A DNA stretch of 13,213 nt from CAYRZF01 sp964428805 (lineage in GTDB: Bacteria; Methylomirabilota; Methylomirabilia; Rokubacteriales; CSP1-6): NCBI GenBank assembly GCA_964428805.1, contig CAYRZF010000056.1, forward strand, positions 1 to 13,213, read 5' to 3'. Below are positions 1 through 6,592 of the stretch, one piece after another. The translations under genes and the position numbers were made by a program. Positions within the stretch are counted from its first letter, which is position 1, and each line of letters begins with the position of its first letter. Under the pieces are notes generated by a model. The model was given only the letters and a program-made list of their open reading frames with translations, searched no databases and was not told the DNA's origin.

Positions 1-469
1 TGAGAAAGGTCGGGTAGGTGAGGATCAGCGCCCACGGCGTGTTGCCGAGGTGGAAATTCCTGATGATGTCGGCCAAGGGGATGAACAGCAGCGTGGGCGG
101 CACCAGGTACGTCACGAAGATGGACGTGCCGAGCATTCCGGCCATGGGGAAGCGGAGTCGCGCCAGGGCGTACCCGGCCAGGAGCCCGCAGAAGAGGGAG
201 ATCCCGGTGGAGACGATGGCGATGAAGAACGTGTTCCAGAGCCAGCGGGGAAAGGTCGTGCGGGCCAGCAGGTCCTGGACGTGCGCCAGGGTCGGCTGTA
301 GCGTCCAGAATGGGGTGTTGGTGACAGCGCGCCAGGAGCGGTACAGCTCGGCGTCGGGGCGGACCGCCGTGATCAACATCCAGTAGAAGGGGAAGAGGGT
401 GCCGATGATGAACAACGTCAAGGGGATGTAAAAGTACACCCACTTCTTCCAACGTCGCTCGATGACCAT
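1..469 (-). CDS. ABC sugar-type permease, MalG/UgpE-like (3' end beyond window)
   Basis: This is the second inner-membrane permease of a carbohydrate-type ABC importer. It would pair with the MalF-like permease encoded just upstream to form the channel. The frame opens with ATG at 469 (MVIERRWKKWVYFYIP...) and stays open to base 1, giving about 156 residues without a stop. The family is usually 270-300 residues, so roughly the second half lies outside the window. Visible features are a short basic N-terminus, a first membrane segment (about residues 13-33, IPLTLFIIGTLFPFYWMLI), a periplasmic loop, and further hydrophobic segments around residues 75-100 and 108-130. The stretch RWLWNTFFIAIVST is typical of MalG-family proteins. 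The EAA loop that contacts the ATPase would lie beyond the edge. The ATG shares one base with the TGA stop of the upstream permease (TGATG), which implies translational coupling. Family assignment is firm; the substrate is unknown. Confidence 0.88.
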   Translation of the reverse strand, partial: MVIERRWKKWVYFYIPLTLFIIGTLFPFYWMLITAVRPDAELYRSWRAVTNTPFWTLQPTLAHVQDLLARTTFPRWLWNTFFIAIVSTGISLFCGLLAGYALARLRFPMAGMLGTSIFVTYLVPPTLLFIPLADIIRNFHLGNTPWALILTYPTFL

Positions 470-1389
470 CAGGCCCCCTCCAGCCGCCGGAGGTAACGGA
501 GCTGGATCCAAACCACTGCGAAGAGCACCGGAAACATGAAGAGGGAGATCGCCGCTCCCTCCCCCAGGAGGCCGGCACCCACGCCGATCTGGTAGGCGTA
601 CGTGGCGAGCAGGTGCGTGGAGTTCGCCGGACCGCCTCCCGTCAGGACGTAGATGAGCTGGAAGTCGGAGAACGTCTGAATGATGGAAAAGACTACGACG
701 ACGATGGTTACCGGCTTGAGCAGCGGCCAGGTCACGTGCCAGAAGCGCTGCCACGCGTTGGCCCCGTCGAGCGATGCCGCCTCCTGGAGGTCGGGGTTGA
801 TCGTCTGAAGCCCGGCCAGCAGCGTGATGGCGAAGAACGGCATGCCGCGCCAGGTGTTCACCACGATCGCGCACCAGAGGGCCCAGGTTCCGTCCGACAG
901 GAACGGCAACTTCGTCACGATAAGGCCCATCTTGTAGAGGAGCCAGTTGAGGACGCTGAAGGTCGGATCGAACATCCAGCGCCACGCGAACGTGGAGAGC
1001 ACCGTGGGGATGATGAACGGGAGCAGCATAGCGGCCCGGACGAACCGCTTGCCGCGGAAGTGACGGTTAAGCAGGAGAGCGAGCCACATGCCGAGGGCCA
1101 GCTTGAAGAGCGTGGCCCAGAAGGTGTAGAAGAATGTGTTTCGGAACGCGGTCTGGAAGATCGAATCGTCCCATGCCTTGGCAAAGTTCTTGAGGCCCAC
1201 GAACTGGCCGACGTTGCCCACGCTCGTGCTGCTGAGCGAGAGCCACACGCCCATGACGAACGGGTAGGCGATAAACACGGCAAGGATGAGGACGGAGGGG
1301 GAGAGGAGGACGGCCGCCAGGGCCCGCTCGTTGTCCAGGAAACGCGCGAGGACGGGTTGCTGGACGTCGCGGGGACTGGGAAGCGCCAC
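469..1389 (-). CDS. ABC sugar-type permease, MalF/UgpA-like
   Basis: This is the first permease of the importer, a six-helix inner-membrane protein of the MalF/UgpA type. From the chosen start it has 306 residues, normal for the UgpA branch. Segment 1 is at about residues 24-48 (LLSPSVLILAVFIAYPFVMG), followed by FRNTFFYTFWATLFK and LLPFIIPTVLSTFAW. The EAA loop, which docks on the ATPase, is at about residues 203-226 (EAASLDGANAWQRFWHVTWP). GTG at 1389 is preferred because GGAG lies five bases upstream and leaves about 20 residues before the first membrane segment. A longer in-frame GTG at 1437 (322 residues) has no clear ribosome site but would shorten the gap to the binding-protein gene from 83 to 35 bp. 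The frame also stays open far upstream across the binding-protein gene; that extension is a high-GC artefact. The substrate cannot be read from the sequence. Confidence 0.9.
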   Translation of the reverse strand: MALPSPRDVQQPVLARFLDNERALAAVLLSPSVLILAVFIAYPFVMGVWLSLSSTSVGNVGQFVGLKNFAKAWDDSIFQTAFRNTFFYTFWATLFKLALGMWLALLLNRHFRGKRFVRAAMLLPFIIPTVLSTFAWRWMFDPTFSVLNWLLYKMGLIVTKLPFLSDGTWALWCAIVVNTWRGMPFFAITLLAGLQTINPDLQEAASLDGANAWQRFWHVTWPLLKPVTIVVVVFSIIQTFSDFQLIYVLTGGGPANSTHLLATYAYQIGVGAGLLGEGAAISLFMFPVLFAVVWIQLRYLRRLEGA

Positions 1390-1472
1390 CTCTACTCCGG
1401 CGGCGCCTCCCGATCCCCCTGCGATGGCCTTATTCACATCGAGCCCGTCACCCGCGAGGGAAACGGCGTGGG

Positions 1473-2834
1473 CTAGCCCTCGTAGATCTTCTTGAGCTCG
1501 CCCTCCGCCCACTTCACGGCGTCCTCGGCTTTCATGCCCTGGACGGCCCTTGCAAACATGTCCACGACGACGTACTTGGTGTAGGACTCGGTGGCCTTGG
1601 CTGTCGCGGGGCCCGCGTGGCCGAGCATCAACGTGTTGCGGGCAGCTCGCTGGAAGACCCGCAGGGGCTTGTCCACCGTGGACCACATCGCGTGCTCTTC
1701 CCAGACCTTGGTCGAACCGACGCTGTAGGCCCCATTGGCCTCGAACCACTTCTCGTAGTTCTCCTTCTGGTGGAGCCACTTGAGGAAGTCCTTGGCGAGC
1801 TTCTGGTTCTTCGAGTACTTCATCACGGCATGCTGGGAAGGGAAGTAGAGGGCGAATTGGCCGGCCGGCCCTGCGGGGAGCAGCGCCGCGTGGTCGATGT
1901 CGTGCCACATGGGCTCGCCCTTCTCGTCCTTGATCGCGTCGGCCTTGCGCTTGGCCACGATGTAGATCGAAGCCCCGTTCAGGCTCGCGCTGATCTCGCC
2001 GGCGTGGAAGGCTCGGTTGTTGTTCGTGTCGTCCCAGGCGAGTCCGCCCTCGTCGCAGGCGTCCTTCCAGAAAGCCTGCATGAACTTCACCGCCTCTACC
2101 GCGCCTTTGGTGTTGATCACGACTTTCTTGCCGCTCTTGTCGGTCTCGGCGCCGCCGAAGTCCCAGAGGAGCGGGTAGGCAAAGGTTGGCGGATCGCCGA
2201 AGCTGTGTCCGAGCGCCTGGCCAACGGGCTTGCCCTTTGCCTTCAGCTTCTTCCCGACTTGGCGCCACTCGTCCCAGGTCTTGGGGAATTCCTTCACGCC
2301 GATTTCTGCGTGCCAGGACCGGCGATAAGCCACGGCGTTGCCCGTGATGCTGTGGGGAACCGCGAGCCACTTGCCCCCGACCTCGGCAGCGGAGTTGAAG
2401 ACGTCGTAGAACCCGCGCTGGGCCTTGCCGATGGGATCCGCCACGTCGGAGACGTCGGTCAGGGCTCTCGCGTAGAGATGCGGCCAGTTCCAGAGCATCT
2501 GGAAGATGTCCGCGCCGCTTCCCGACTGGATGGCGGCGGTGATCCGGGGCTGGAGGTCGTTGACGTTGATGAACTCGAAGGTGACCTGGGCGCCGAGGGC
2601 CTTGCTGGCCTCGGGGGCCTGGCGCCTCAGCTCGACGTCGGCTTCGGGAATGAAGTCGTTCCACCGCACGATGTGGAGCTTCGTCGCCTGGGCGTAGGCC
2701 GGGGCCCTCCCCGCCGCCAGGATTCCCTCCAGGCCGCCTGCGGCGGCGGCCACGCCGGCCGCTCCGCCGACCTTCAGGAAGGTTCGACGGTCCACGCTTG
2801 GGACTGGGGTCGGGTCGTGTTCGGGCGTATCCAC
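1473..2834 (-). CDS. ABC extracellular solute-binding protein, family 1, Tat-exported
   Basis: This is the periplasmic ligand receptor (MalE/UgpB-type, family 1) for the importer whose permeases follow. It has 453 residues from a GTG start, chosen because AAGGAGGG lies six bases upstream. The N-terminus carries a twin-arginine signal: R16-R17 in DRRTFLKVGG, a long Ala/Gly-rich hydrophobic stretch, and a probable cleavage site after AYA near residue 48. Export would thus be as a folded protein. The mature part starts TKLHIVRWNDFIPEA and shows family traits such as ITAAIQSGSGADIFQM and a C-terminal aromatic-rich lobe. There is no lipobox Cys, so it should be soluble rather than a lipoprotein. 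The UgpB/MalE family binds sugars, oligosaccharides or glycerol phosphates; the ligand here is unknown. The gene is first in the operon and has its own promoter. Confidence 0.92.
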   Translation of the reverse strand: MDTPEHDPTPVPSVDRRTFLKVGGAAGVAAAAGGLEGILAAGRAPAYAQATKLHIVRWNDFIPEADVELRRQAPEASKALGAQVTFEFINVNDLQPRITAAIQSGSGADIFQMLWNWPHLYARALTDVSDVADPIGKAQRGFYDVFNSAAEVGGKWLAVPHSITGNAVAYRRSWHAEIGVKEFPKTWDEWRQVGKKLKAKGKPVGQALGHSFGDPPTFAYPLLWDFGGAETDKSGKKVVINTKGAVEAVKFMQAFWKDACDEGGLAWDDTNNNRAFHAGEISASLNGASIYIVAKRKADAIKDEKGEPMWHDIDHAALLPAGPAGQFALYFPSQHAVMKYSKNQKLAKDFLKWLHQKENYEKWFEANGAYSVGSTKVWEEHAMWSTVDKPLRVFQRAARNTLMLGHAGPATAKATESYTKYVVVDMFARAVQGMKAEDAVKWAEGELKKIYEG

Positions 2835-2888
2835 TGGTGTCCCTCCTTGGCTGTTGAACTCGCTCTGGTTGACCGAAATTCCCCAAAG

Positions 2889-2905
2889 AGGCAAAGTTTC
2901 TGCCT
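2889..2905 (-). promoter_or_regulatory. Inverted repeat in 5' leader of the solute-binding protein gene
   Basis: On the minus strand this reads AGGCAGA-AAC-TTTGCCT, a seven-pair hairpin with one G-U pair and a three-base loop. It lies downstream of the predicted transcription start and about 55 bases before the GTG. It could be a repressor operator or an RNA hairpin. It is not followed by a run of T, so it is not a standard terminator. The symmetry is seen in the sequence; any regulatory role is a guess. Confidence 0.3.
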
Positions 2906-2921
2906 GGTGAGTGTGACCGAC

Positions 2922-2951
2922 TCTATAGCACCGACCCTGCGGGTGTGTCAA
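2922..2951 (-). promoter_or_regulatory. Sigma-70-type promoter for the ABC importer operon
   Basis: On the minus strand a perfect -35 TTGACA (2951-2946) is followed after 18 bases by TATAGA (2927-2922), which matches four of six -10 positions. Transcription would start near 2915, leaving a leader of about 80 bases before the GTG at 2834. The TGA inside TTGACA is the stop codon of the upstream MFS gene, so the promoter starts exactly where that gene ends. The consensus -35 in such GC-rich DNA makes chance occurrence unlikely, though it is not experimentally shown. Confidence 0.68.
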
Positions 2952-4180
2952 TGGAGCACCGGGGAGACCGCGGGGGTGGGAACAACCCGGGGCGGCCTCA
3001 AGGTGGCGGCCAGCAGGAGGGCCGCGCTCCCTGCGGCGACGGAACCCAGGTAGAGCCAGCGGTAGCTTCCGAACAAGTCGAAGATATAGCCGCCCGCGTA
3101 GGAACCGATTCCCATCCCGATCGAGGAGACGAAGAAAACCCCGCCGTAGACGGTGCCCATGACCCGGTCCCCGAAGTACTCGCGGGTCATCAGAGCGTAG
3201 AGCGGCATGACCCCACCATACGCCGTTCCGAAGACCAGCGCGAGGACGTAAAAGGTGGTGGGGTCGCTGGCGAAGAGGTAGAGGAAGACCATGACCGCCT
3301 GGACGCTGAGGCCGGCCAGCAGGATCTGCTTGGCGCCGAATCGATCCGCGAGGAGGCCGGTTCCCAGCCGGCCGAAGATCGAGGAGAACCCCGAAACCCC
3401 GAGCACGGTGGCCGCCGCCATTTTCGTCATGCCCTGGTCCATGGCGTGGGCCACCATGTGGAAAATGGGCCCCGAGTGGGTCGCGCAGCAGGCGAAGTGG
3501 GTCAGCGCGATGGTCCAGAACGGAACGCTTCGAAGCGCCGAGCCCGCGGTGTGAGGCGTCCCCGCGTCGCCGGGCGATGCCTCCCCGTGGGCGATAGTCC
3601 CCACGTCTTCGGGGTTGTTCCGGATTAAGAGGCCGGCCGGGATGACGACCAGCCACGCCAGGCCGCCCAGGATCAGCAGCGCGGTTCGCCAGTCGAATAG
3701 GGTGATGAGGAAGCGGGCGAGGGGGGACAGCACGAGGATCCCCAGGCCGTTTCCGGCCGAGACGATCGCCACGGCCAATCCCCGCCGCCCGCTGAACCAC
3801 TTCGTGGCGGTGGACGTGAGGGGAACGTAGAAGGCGCTGACGCCGGCGCCCACCATGAGACCGAAAGTGAGGTAGAACTGCCAGAGGGCAGTGACCTGGC
3901 TCGACAGCACGAGCCCCAGCCCCAGGAGCGTTCCTCCCGCCAGGACGACCGCCCGGGTCCCGACCCGATCCGAGAGCATTCCGGAAACAAACGAGCCGAG
4001 GCCGACGATCAGCCAGTTGACGAGCGCGACGCTCCCGATGGCGCCCCGGCCCCATTTCATTCCATCCTCGAGGGGCTTGAGGAAGACCGCGAGGGAGAAG
4101 AGCGTCCCGATCGCCAGCGTGATGATGAGGAAGGCCGCCGCCAGCACCACCCACCCGTAGAAGAGCCTCTCGGAACGCAC
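2948..4180 (-). CDS. MFS transporter, oxalate/formate-antiporter-like
   Basis: This is an intact twelve-helix Major Facilitator Superfamily transporter of about 410 residues. The N-terminal RLFYGWVVLAAAFLIITLAI is typical of the OFA/monocarboxylate branch (oxalate/formate antiporter-like). The loop between helices 2 and 3 carries motif A (GMLSDRVGTR, about residues 67-76), and its repeat after helix 8 reads GLLADRFGAK. Organic anions are the likely cargo, but the substrate is not determinable. GTG at 4180 is chosen because it directly precedes RSERLFYGWVV and because a promoter 8-36 bases upstream would begin the transcript at about this codon. An upstream ATG at 4297 lies in frame but would put the start inside the coding relic of the neighbouring transporter and add 39 unrelated residues. 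The stop TGA lies within the -35 box of the next operon. Confidence 0.87.
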   Translation of the reverse strand: MRSERLFYGWVVLAAAFLIITLAIGTLFSLAVFLKPLEDGMKWGRGAIGSVALVNWLIVGLGSFVSGMLSDRVGTRAVVLAGGTLLGLGLVLSSQVTALWQFYLTFGLMVGAGVSAFYVPLTSTATKWFSGRRGLAVAIVSAGNGLGILVLSPLARFLITLFDWRTALLILGGLAWLVVIPAGLLIRNNPEDVGTIAHGEASPGDAGTPHTAGSALRSVPFWTIALTHFACCATHSGPIFHMVAHAMDQGMTKMAAATVLGVSGFSSIFGRLGTGLLADRFGAKQILLAGLSVQAVMVFLYLFASDPTTFYVLALVFGTAYGGVMPLYALMTREYFGDRVMGTVYGGVFFVSSIGMGIGSYAGGYIFDLFGSYRWLYLGSVAAGSAALLLAATLRPPRVVPTPAVSPVLH

Positions 4181-4187
4181 GGGGCCG

Positions 4188-4216
4188 ATTGTCCCCGCGG
4201 GAACGTGCGCTGTCAA
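4188..4216 (-). promoter_or_regulatory. Near-consensus promoter for the intact MFS gene, probably leaderless
   Basis: On the minus strand a perfect -35 TTGACA (4216-4211) is followed by a 17-base spacer and GACAAT (4193-4188; four of six matches, including the key A and final T). Only seven bases (CGGCCCC) separate the -10 from the GTG at 4180. The transcript would therefore start at or next to the start codon. No ribosome-binding sequence can fit between them. The -35 box contains the TGA that ends the upstream MFS relic. Confidence 0.62.
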
Positions 4217-4825
4217 CGGTCGTACCGCCGACGGTCCTCTCGGACAAAGCTCAAGAGCGCCAGCGAGAGCGCCATCGAGCCGGCAAGCGACATCCACGCC
4301 ACCCGGTACCCGCCGAACCGCTCGACGACCCAGCCGAAGGTCGGAGGTCCCACCACGACCCCGAGCGCGGAGATGGCCAGCCCGAACCCCACGGCGGCAC
4401 GGCCGCCCCGACGGCGCCTCCGAGCGGAAGGCCCGTCTGCTTCAGCCCCACCGCGGTGGCGCGCTGGGCCAGCGGGAACCAGGCGATCACGGCCTTCGTG
4501 GAGGTCGGGTTCAGGAGCCCGTATCCGACACCGGCCCCGATCATGAGCGCGATCAGGGCCGGGAAGGACCCGCCCAGCCGGCAGCCGCGAGGCCGAGGGT
4601 GATTACCGCCTCGCCCGCCACCATCATGCGCAGGATGCCCCACCGGTCGGCCAGCCAGCCCGCGGGGAGCGAGATGAGGATGGATCCCACGTAGTAGGCG
4701 GAAATGAACGAGCCCGCCTGGGTCAGCGAGAGCCCCAGATCCTGACGGATCAAAGGGGCGATGGCGGGGAGCCCCATGGGCCCCACGTTGGCGACGGTCT
4801 GGGCCGCCAGGATCAGGGCGAGCAT
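4213..4825 (-). pseudogene. Degraded MFS transporter (frameshift plus large internal loss)
   Basis: This is the remains of a Major Facilitator Superfamily transporter. ATG at 4825 opens a frame with helices 1-3 and motif A (GWLADRWGIL), ending in TGA after GLAAAGWAGPSRP. The protein continues in a second frame from about 4575 with helices 4-5 (FPALIALMIGAGVGYGLLNP, then KQTGLPLGGAVGAAV). Near 4400 the sequence jumps to a third frame that reads like the last two helices of an MFS protein (VGFGLAISALGVVVGPPTFG, then YRVAWMSLAGSMALSLALLS) and stops at 4213. In total about 204 codons remain of an expected ~400; helices 6-10 are absent. A TGA lies one codon before the ATG in that frame, 14 bp past the kdsB stop, so no longer N-terminus exists. 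It probably once belonged to the kdsB operon. A sequencing or assembly error could explain one shift, but not the missing half. Confidence 0.82.
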
Positions 4826-4839
4826 CCCTCAGCGCACGT

Positions 4840-5580
4840 TCACTGGGGATGGGAGCGGAGGTAGGATTCCACGGCGCGAAGGTCGGCCTCCGTGTCCACA
4901 CCGATGGTGGGCTCCGTGGTTTCGACGACCTGGATGGGGATGCCGTTCTCGAGGAAACGGAGCTGCTCGAGCCGCTCCGCCCGCTCCAGCGGCGAGGGGC
5001 CCAGGCGGTGGAAGGCATTCAGGGCCTCCCCGCGGTACGCGTAGAGGCCCAGGTGCCTCCAGTACGCCGGTCCGGCAGTCCCGTCCCGATCCAGCGGGAT
5101 CGGGAGGCGGGAGAAGTAGAGCGCGCCGCCCCAGGCCGAGACCACCACCTTGACGACGTTCGGGTCCACGGCCTCCTCGGCGGTGGCGCGGATTCTGAGC
5201 GTGCTGACCTGCGCGTCGCGGCGGGTGAGGAACGGCTCGACGAGCTTCCCGATGTGGTCGGAGGTGATCAAGGGCTCGTCGCCTTGGATGTTCACGTAGA
5301 GGTCGGCGGCCCGCGCCCGGGAAACCTCCCAGATCCGGTCGGTGCCGGAGGGATGATCGGGCGAGGTCATCACCGCGGGGATTCCGAAAGCGCCGCAGAC
5401 GTCCACGACCTCCTGGGAGTCCGTCGCCACCAGGAGGTCAGTCAGGCGATCCGATTGTCGGGCCCGGCGATAGACATGGCAGACCATCGGCGTCCCGGCG
5501 ATCTCGCGGAGCACCTTCCGGGGGAGGCGCGTCGAGGCCAAGCGGGCAGGAATGACGCCGAGGATTCTCAGGGAGGCCAT
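4840..5580 (-). CDS. kdsB: 3-deoxy-manno-octulosonate cytidylyltransferase (CMP-KDO synthetase)
   Basis: KdsB activates KDO: KDO + CTP gives CMP-KDO + diphosphate, the cytoplasmic step that supplies KDO for the inner core of lipopolysaccharide. At 246 residues it has the normal family length. The N-terminal nucleotide-binding signature IPARLASTRLPRKVL is at about residues 10-24. The CTP/Mg-binding QGDEPLI is near residues 98-104, HPSGTDR at about 75-81, and VDTEADLRAVE near the C-terminus. YFSRLPIPLDRD matches the KDO-site region. The ATG at 5580 gives the expected MASLRILGVIPAR start, 12 bp after the stop of the oxidoreductase gene, so the two are probably co-transcribed. No other KDO gene (kdsA, kdsC, kdsD, waaA) is in the window. 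Its presence argues for a Gram-negative outer membrane, unlike the actinobacterial owners of most proteasomes. Confidence 0.94.
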   Translation of the reverse strand: MASLRILGVIPARLASTRLPRKVLREIAGTPMVCHVYRRARQSDRLTDLLVATDSQEVVDVCGAFGIPAVMTSPDHPSGTDRIWEVSRARAADLYVNIQGDEPLITSDHIGKLVEPFLTRRDAQVSTLRIRATAEEAVDPNVVKVVVSAWGGALYFSRLPIPLDRDGTAGPAYWRHLGLYAYRGEALNAFHRLGPSPLERAERLEQLRFLENGIPIQVVETTEPTIGVDTEADLRAVESYLRSHPQ

Positions 5581-5592
5581 CGGTCCAGCCCC

Positions 5593-6588
5593 TCAGGCGG
5601 CGAAGGCCTGGAGGGTGCGGAAGAGTGTCGGACGCGGGTCGGGGTCGGGCGAGAACGGAAAGAGCACCGGCTGGGTGAGGCCGGCTTTGGTGAAGGCCTC
5701 CAGGCGTCGGCGGCAGAAGTCTGCCGGTCCAACGATTCCCAGCCCGTCCAGGAAGCGCGGTGAAATCCGGCTCACCGCCCCTTGCCTGTCGCCGCCACGC
5801 CACGCGGTAGTGACCGCCTCCACATCGTTCCCGAAGCCGCAGGCGGTGAAGAACTTGGCGTAGGAGTCCACGATGCAGTACCCGGTGATGTCGCGGGCCA
5901 GCGCCGCGCGCGCCGGTTCCGGGTCGTCGGTGACCGAGGTCCGGATGAAGGCGGCGATTTCAAAATCGGCGAGGGTACGTCCGGCGCGTTTCGCCCCGAT
6001 CTCGAGCTCGCTGATCGACCGGGGGACGGCCTCAGGAGGAATCCAGTTCAGCAGCACCCCGTCGGCGATCTCGCCGGCAAGCTGGAGCATGCGCGGGCCC
6101 AGCGCCCCCAGGTAGATGGGCACCGGCTTGGCGGGTGGCGGCTGCATCAGGCGGAAATTCTGGATCCGGTAACATCGCCCTTCGAAATTCACCCGCTCTC
6201 CGGCCAGGACCATCCGGATGACCTGCACCGCCTCCCGGAGCTGCTCGAGCGGCCGCTCGAAGGGGACGCCGTTCCACTGGCTGACGATGATCCGGCTGGA
6301 GATCCCCAGCCCCAGCCGGATCCTTCCGGGCGCGATTTGAGCGAGGGACGCGGCGGTCATGCCGAGGACGATCGGGGTCCGCGTCTGGATCGGGATGATG
6401 CCCGACGCCACGTTGATCCGCCCCGTGTGGCTGGCCAGGAGCGTCATCGTCGTGACCGCGTCCGGCCCGTTGACCTCGCCGGTCCAGAGCGTGTCGTAGC
6501 CAGCGGCCTCGGCCTGGGCGGCCAGCGCCGGGTAGTCGGGGAGGGGGAGCGCCTGAGTGAACGGGAGGGCCAGACCGAGCCTGCTCAT
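5593..6588 (-). CDS. LLM-class (luciferase-like) probable F420-dependent oxidoreductase
   Basis: This is a 331-residue TIM-barrel protein of the bacterial luciferase-like monooxygenase superfamily. The N-terminus (LGLALPFTQALPLPDYPALA), TLWTGEVNGPDAV, the barrel strand GRINVASGIIPIQTRTPIVL, and FEGRCYRIQNFRL followed by PPPAKPVPIYLGALGPRML are hallmarks of the F420-dependent branch, related to methylene-tetrahydromethanopterin reductase. Members use reduced F420 or FMN; the acceptor here cannot be told from sequence. The gene starts 4 bp after the aldolase stop, so translation of the two is likely coupled and they may share a pathway. The ribosome site is weak (GAG within the preceding stop region), consistent with coupling. 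F420 versus FMN use is family-level inference. Confidence 0.87.
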   Translation of the reverse strand: MSRLGLALPFTQALPLPDYPALAAQAEAAGYDTLWTGEVNGPDAVTTMTLLASHTGRINVASGIIPIQTRTPIVLGMTAASLAQIAPGRIRLGLGISSRIIVSQWNGVPFERPLEQLREAVQVIRMVLAGERVNFEGRCYRIQNFRLMQPPPAKPVPIYLGALGPRMLQLAGEIADGVLLNWIPPEAVPRSISELEIGAKRAGRTLADFEIAAFIRTSVTDDPEPARAALARDITGYCIVDSYAKFFTACGFGNDVEAVTTAWRGGDRQGAVSRISPRFLDGLGIVGPADFCRRRLEAFTKAGLTQPVLFPFSPDPDPRPTLFRTLQAFAA

Positions 6589-6592
6589 GGTA

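Noticed and set aside
469..2886. An 805-codon minus-strand frame ending in the MalF-like permease
   Set aside because: The first ~480 codons are the solute-binding protein gene in the wrong frame, giving an Arg-rich low-complexity product. The permease begins at a GTG near 1389 or 1437.
2889..2905. Terminator for the MFS gene at the AGGCAGA/TTTGCCT hairpin
   Set aside because: It lies downstream of the binding-protein promoter, has only a CTTT tail and a weak seven-pair stem. It is kept only as a low-confidence regulatory element.
1473..4247. A 924-codon minus-strand frame that would fuse the MFS region to the solute-binding protein
   Set aside because: Only the part from 2834 onwards is a real protein; the upstream part is the MFS gene read in the wrong frame. 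The AAGGAGGG before the GTG at 2834 and the Tat signal fix the true start.
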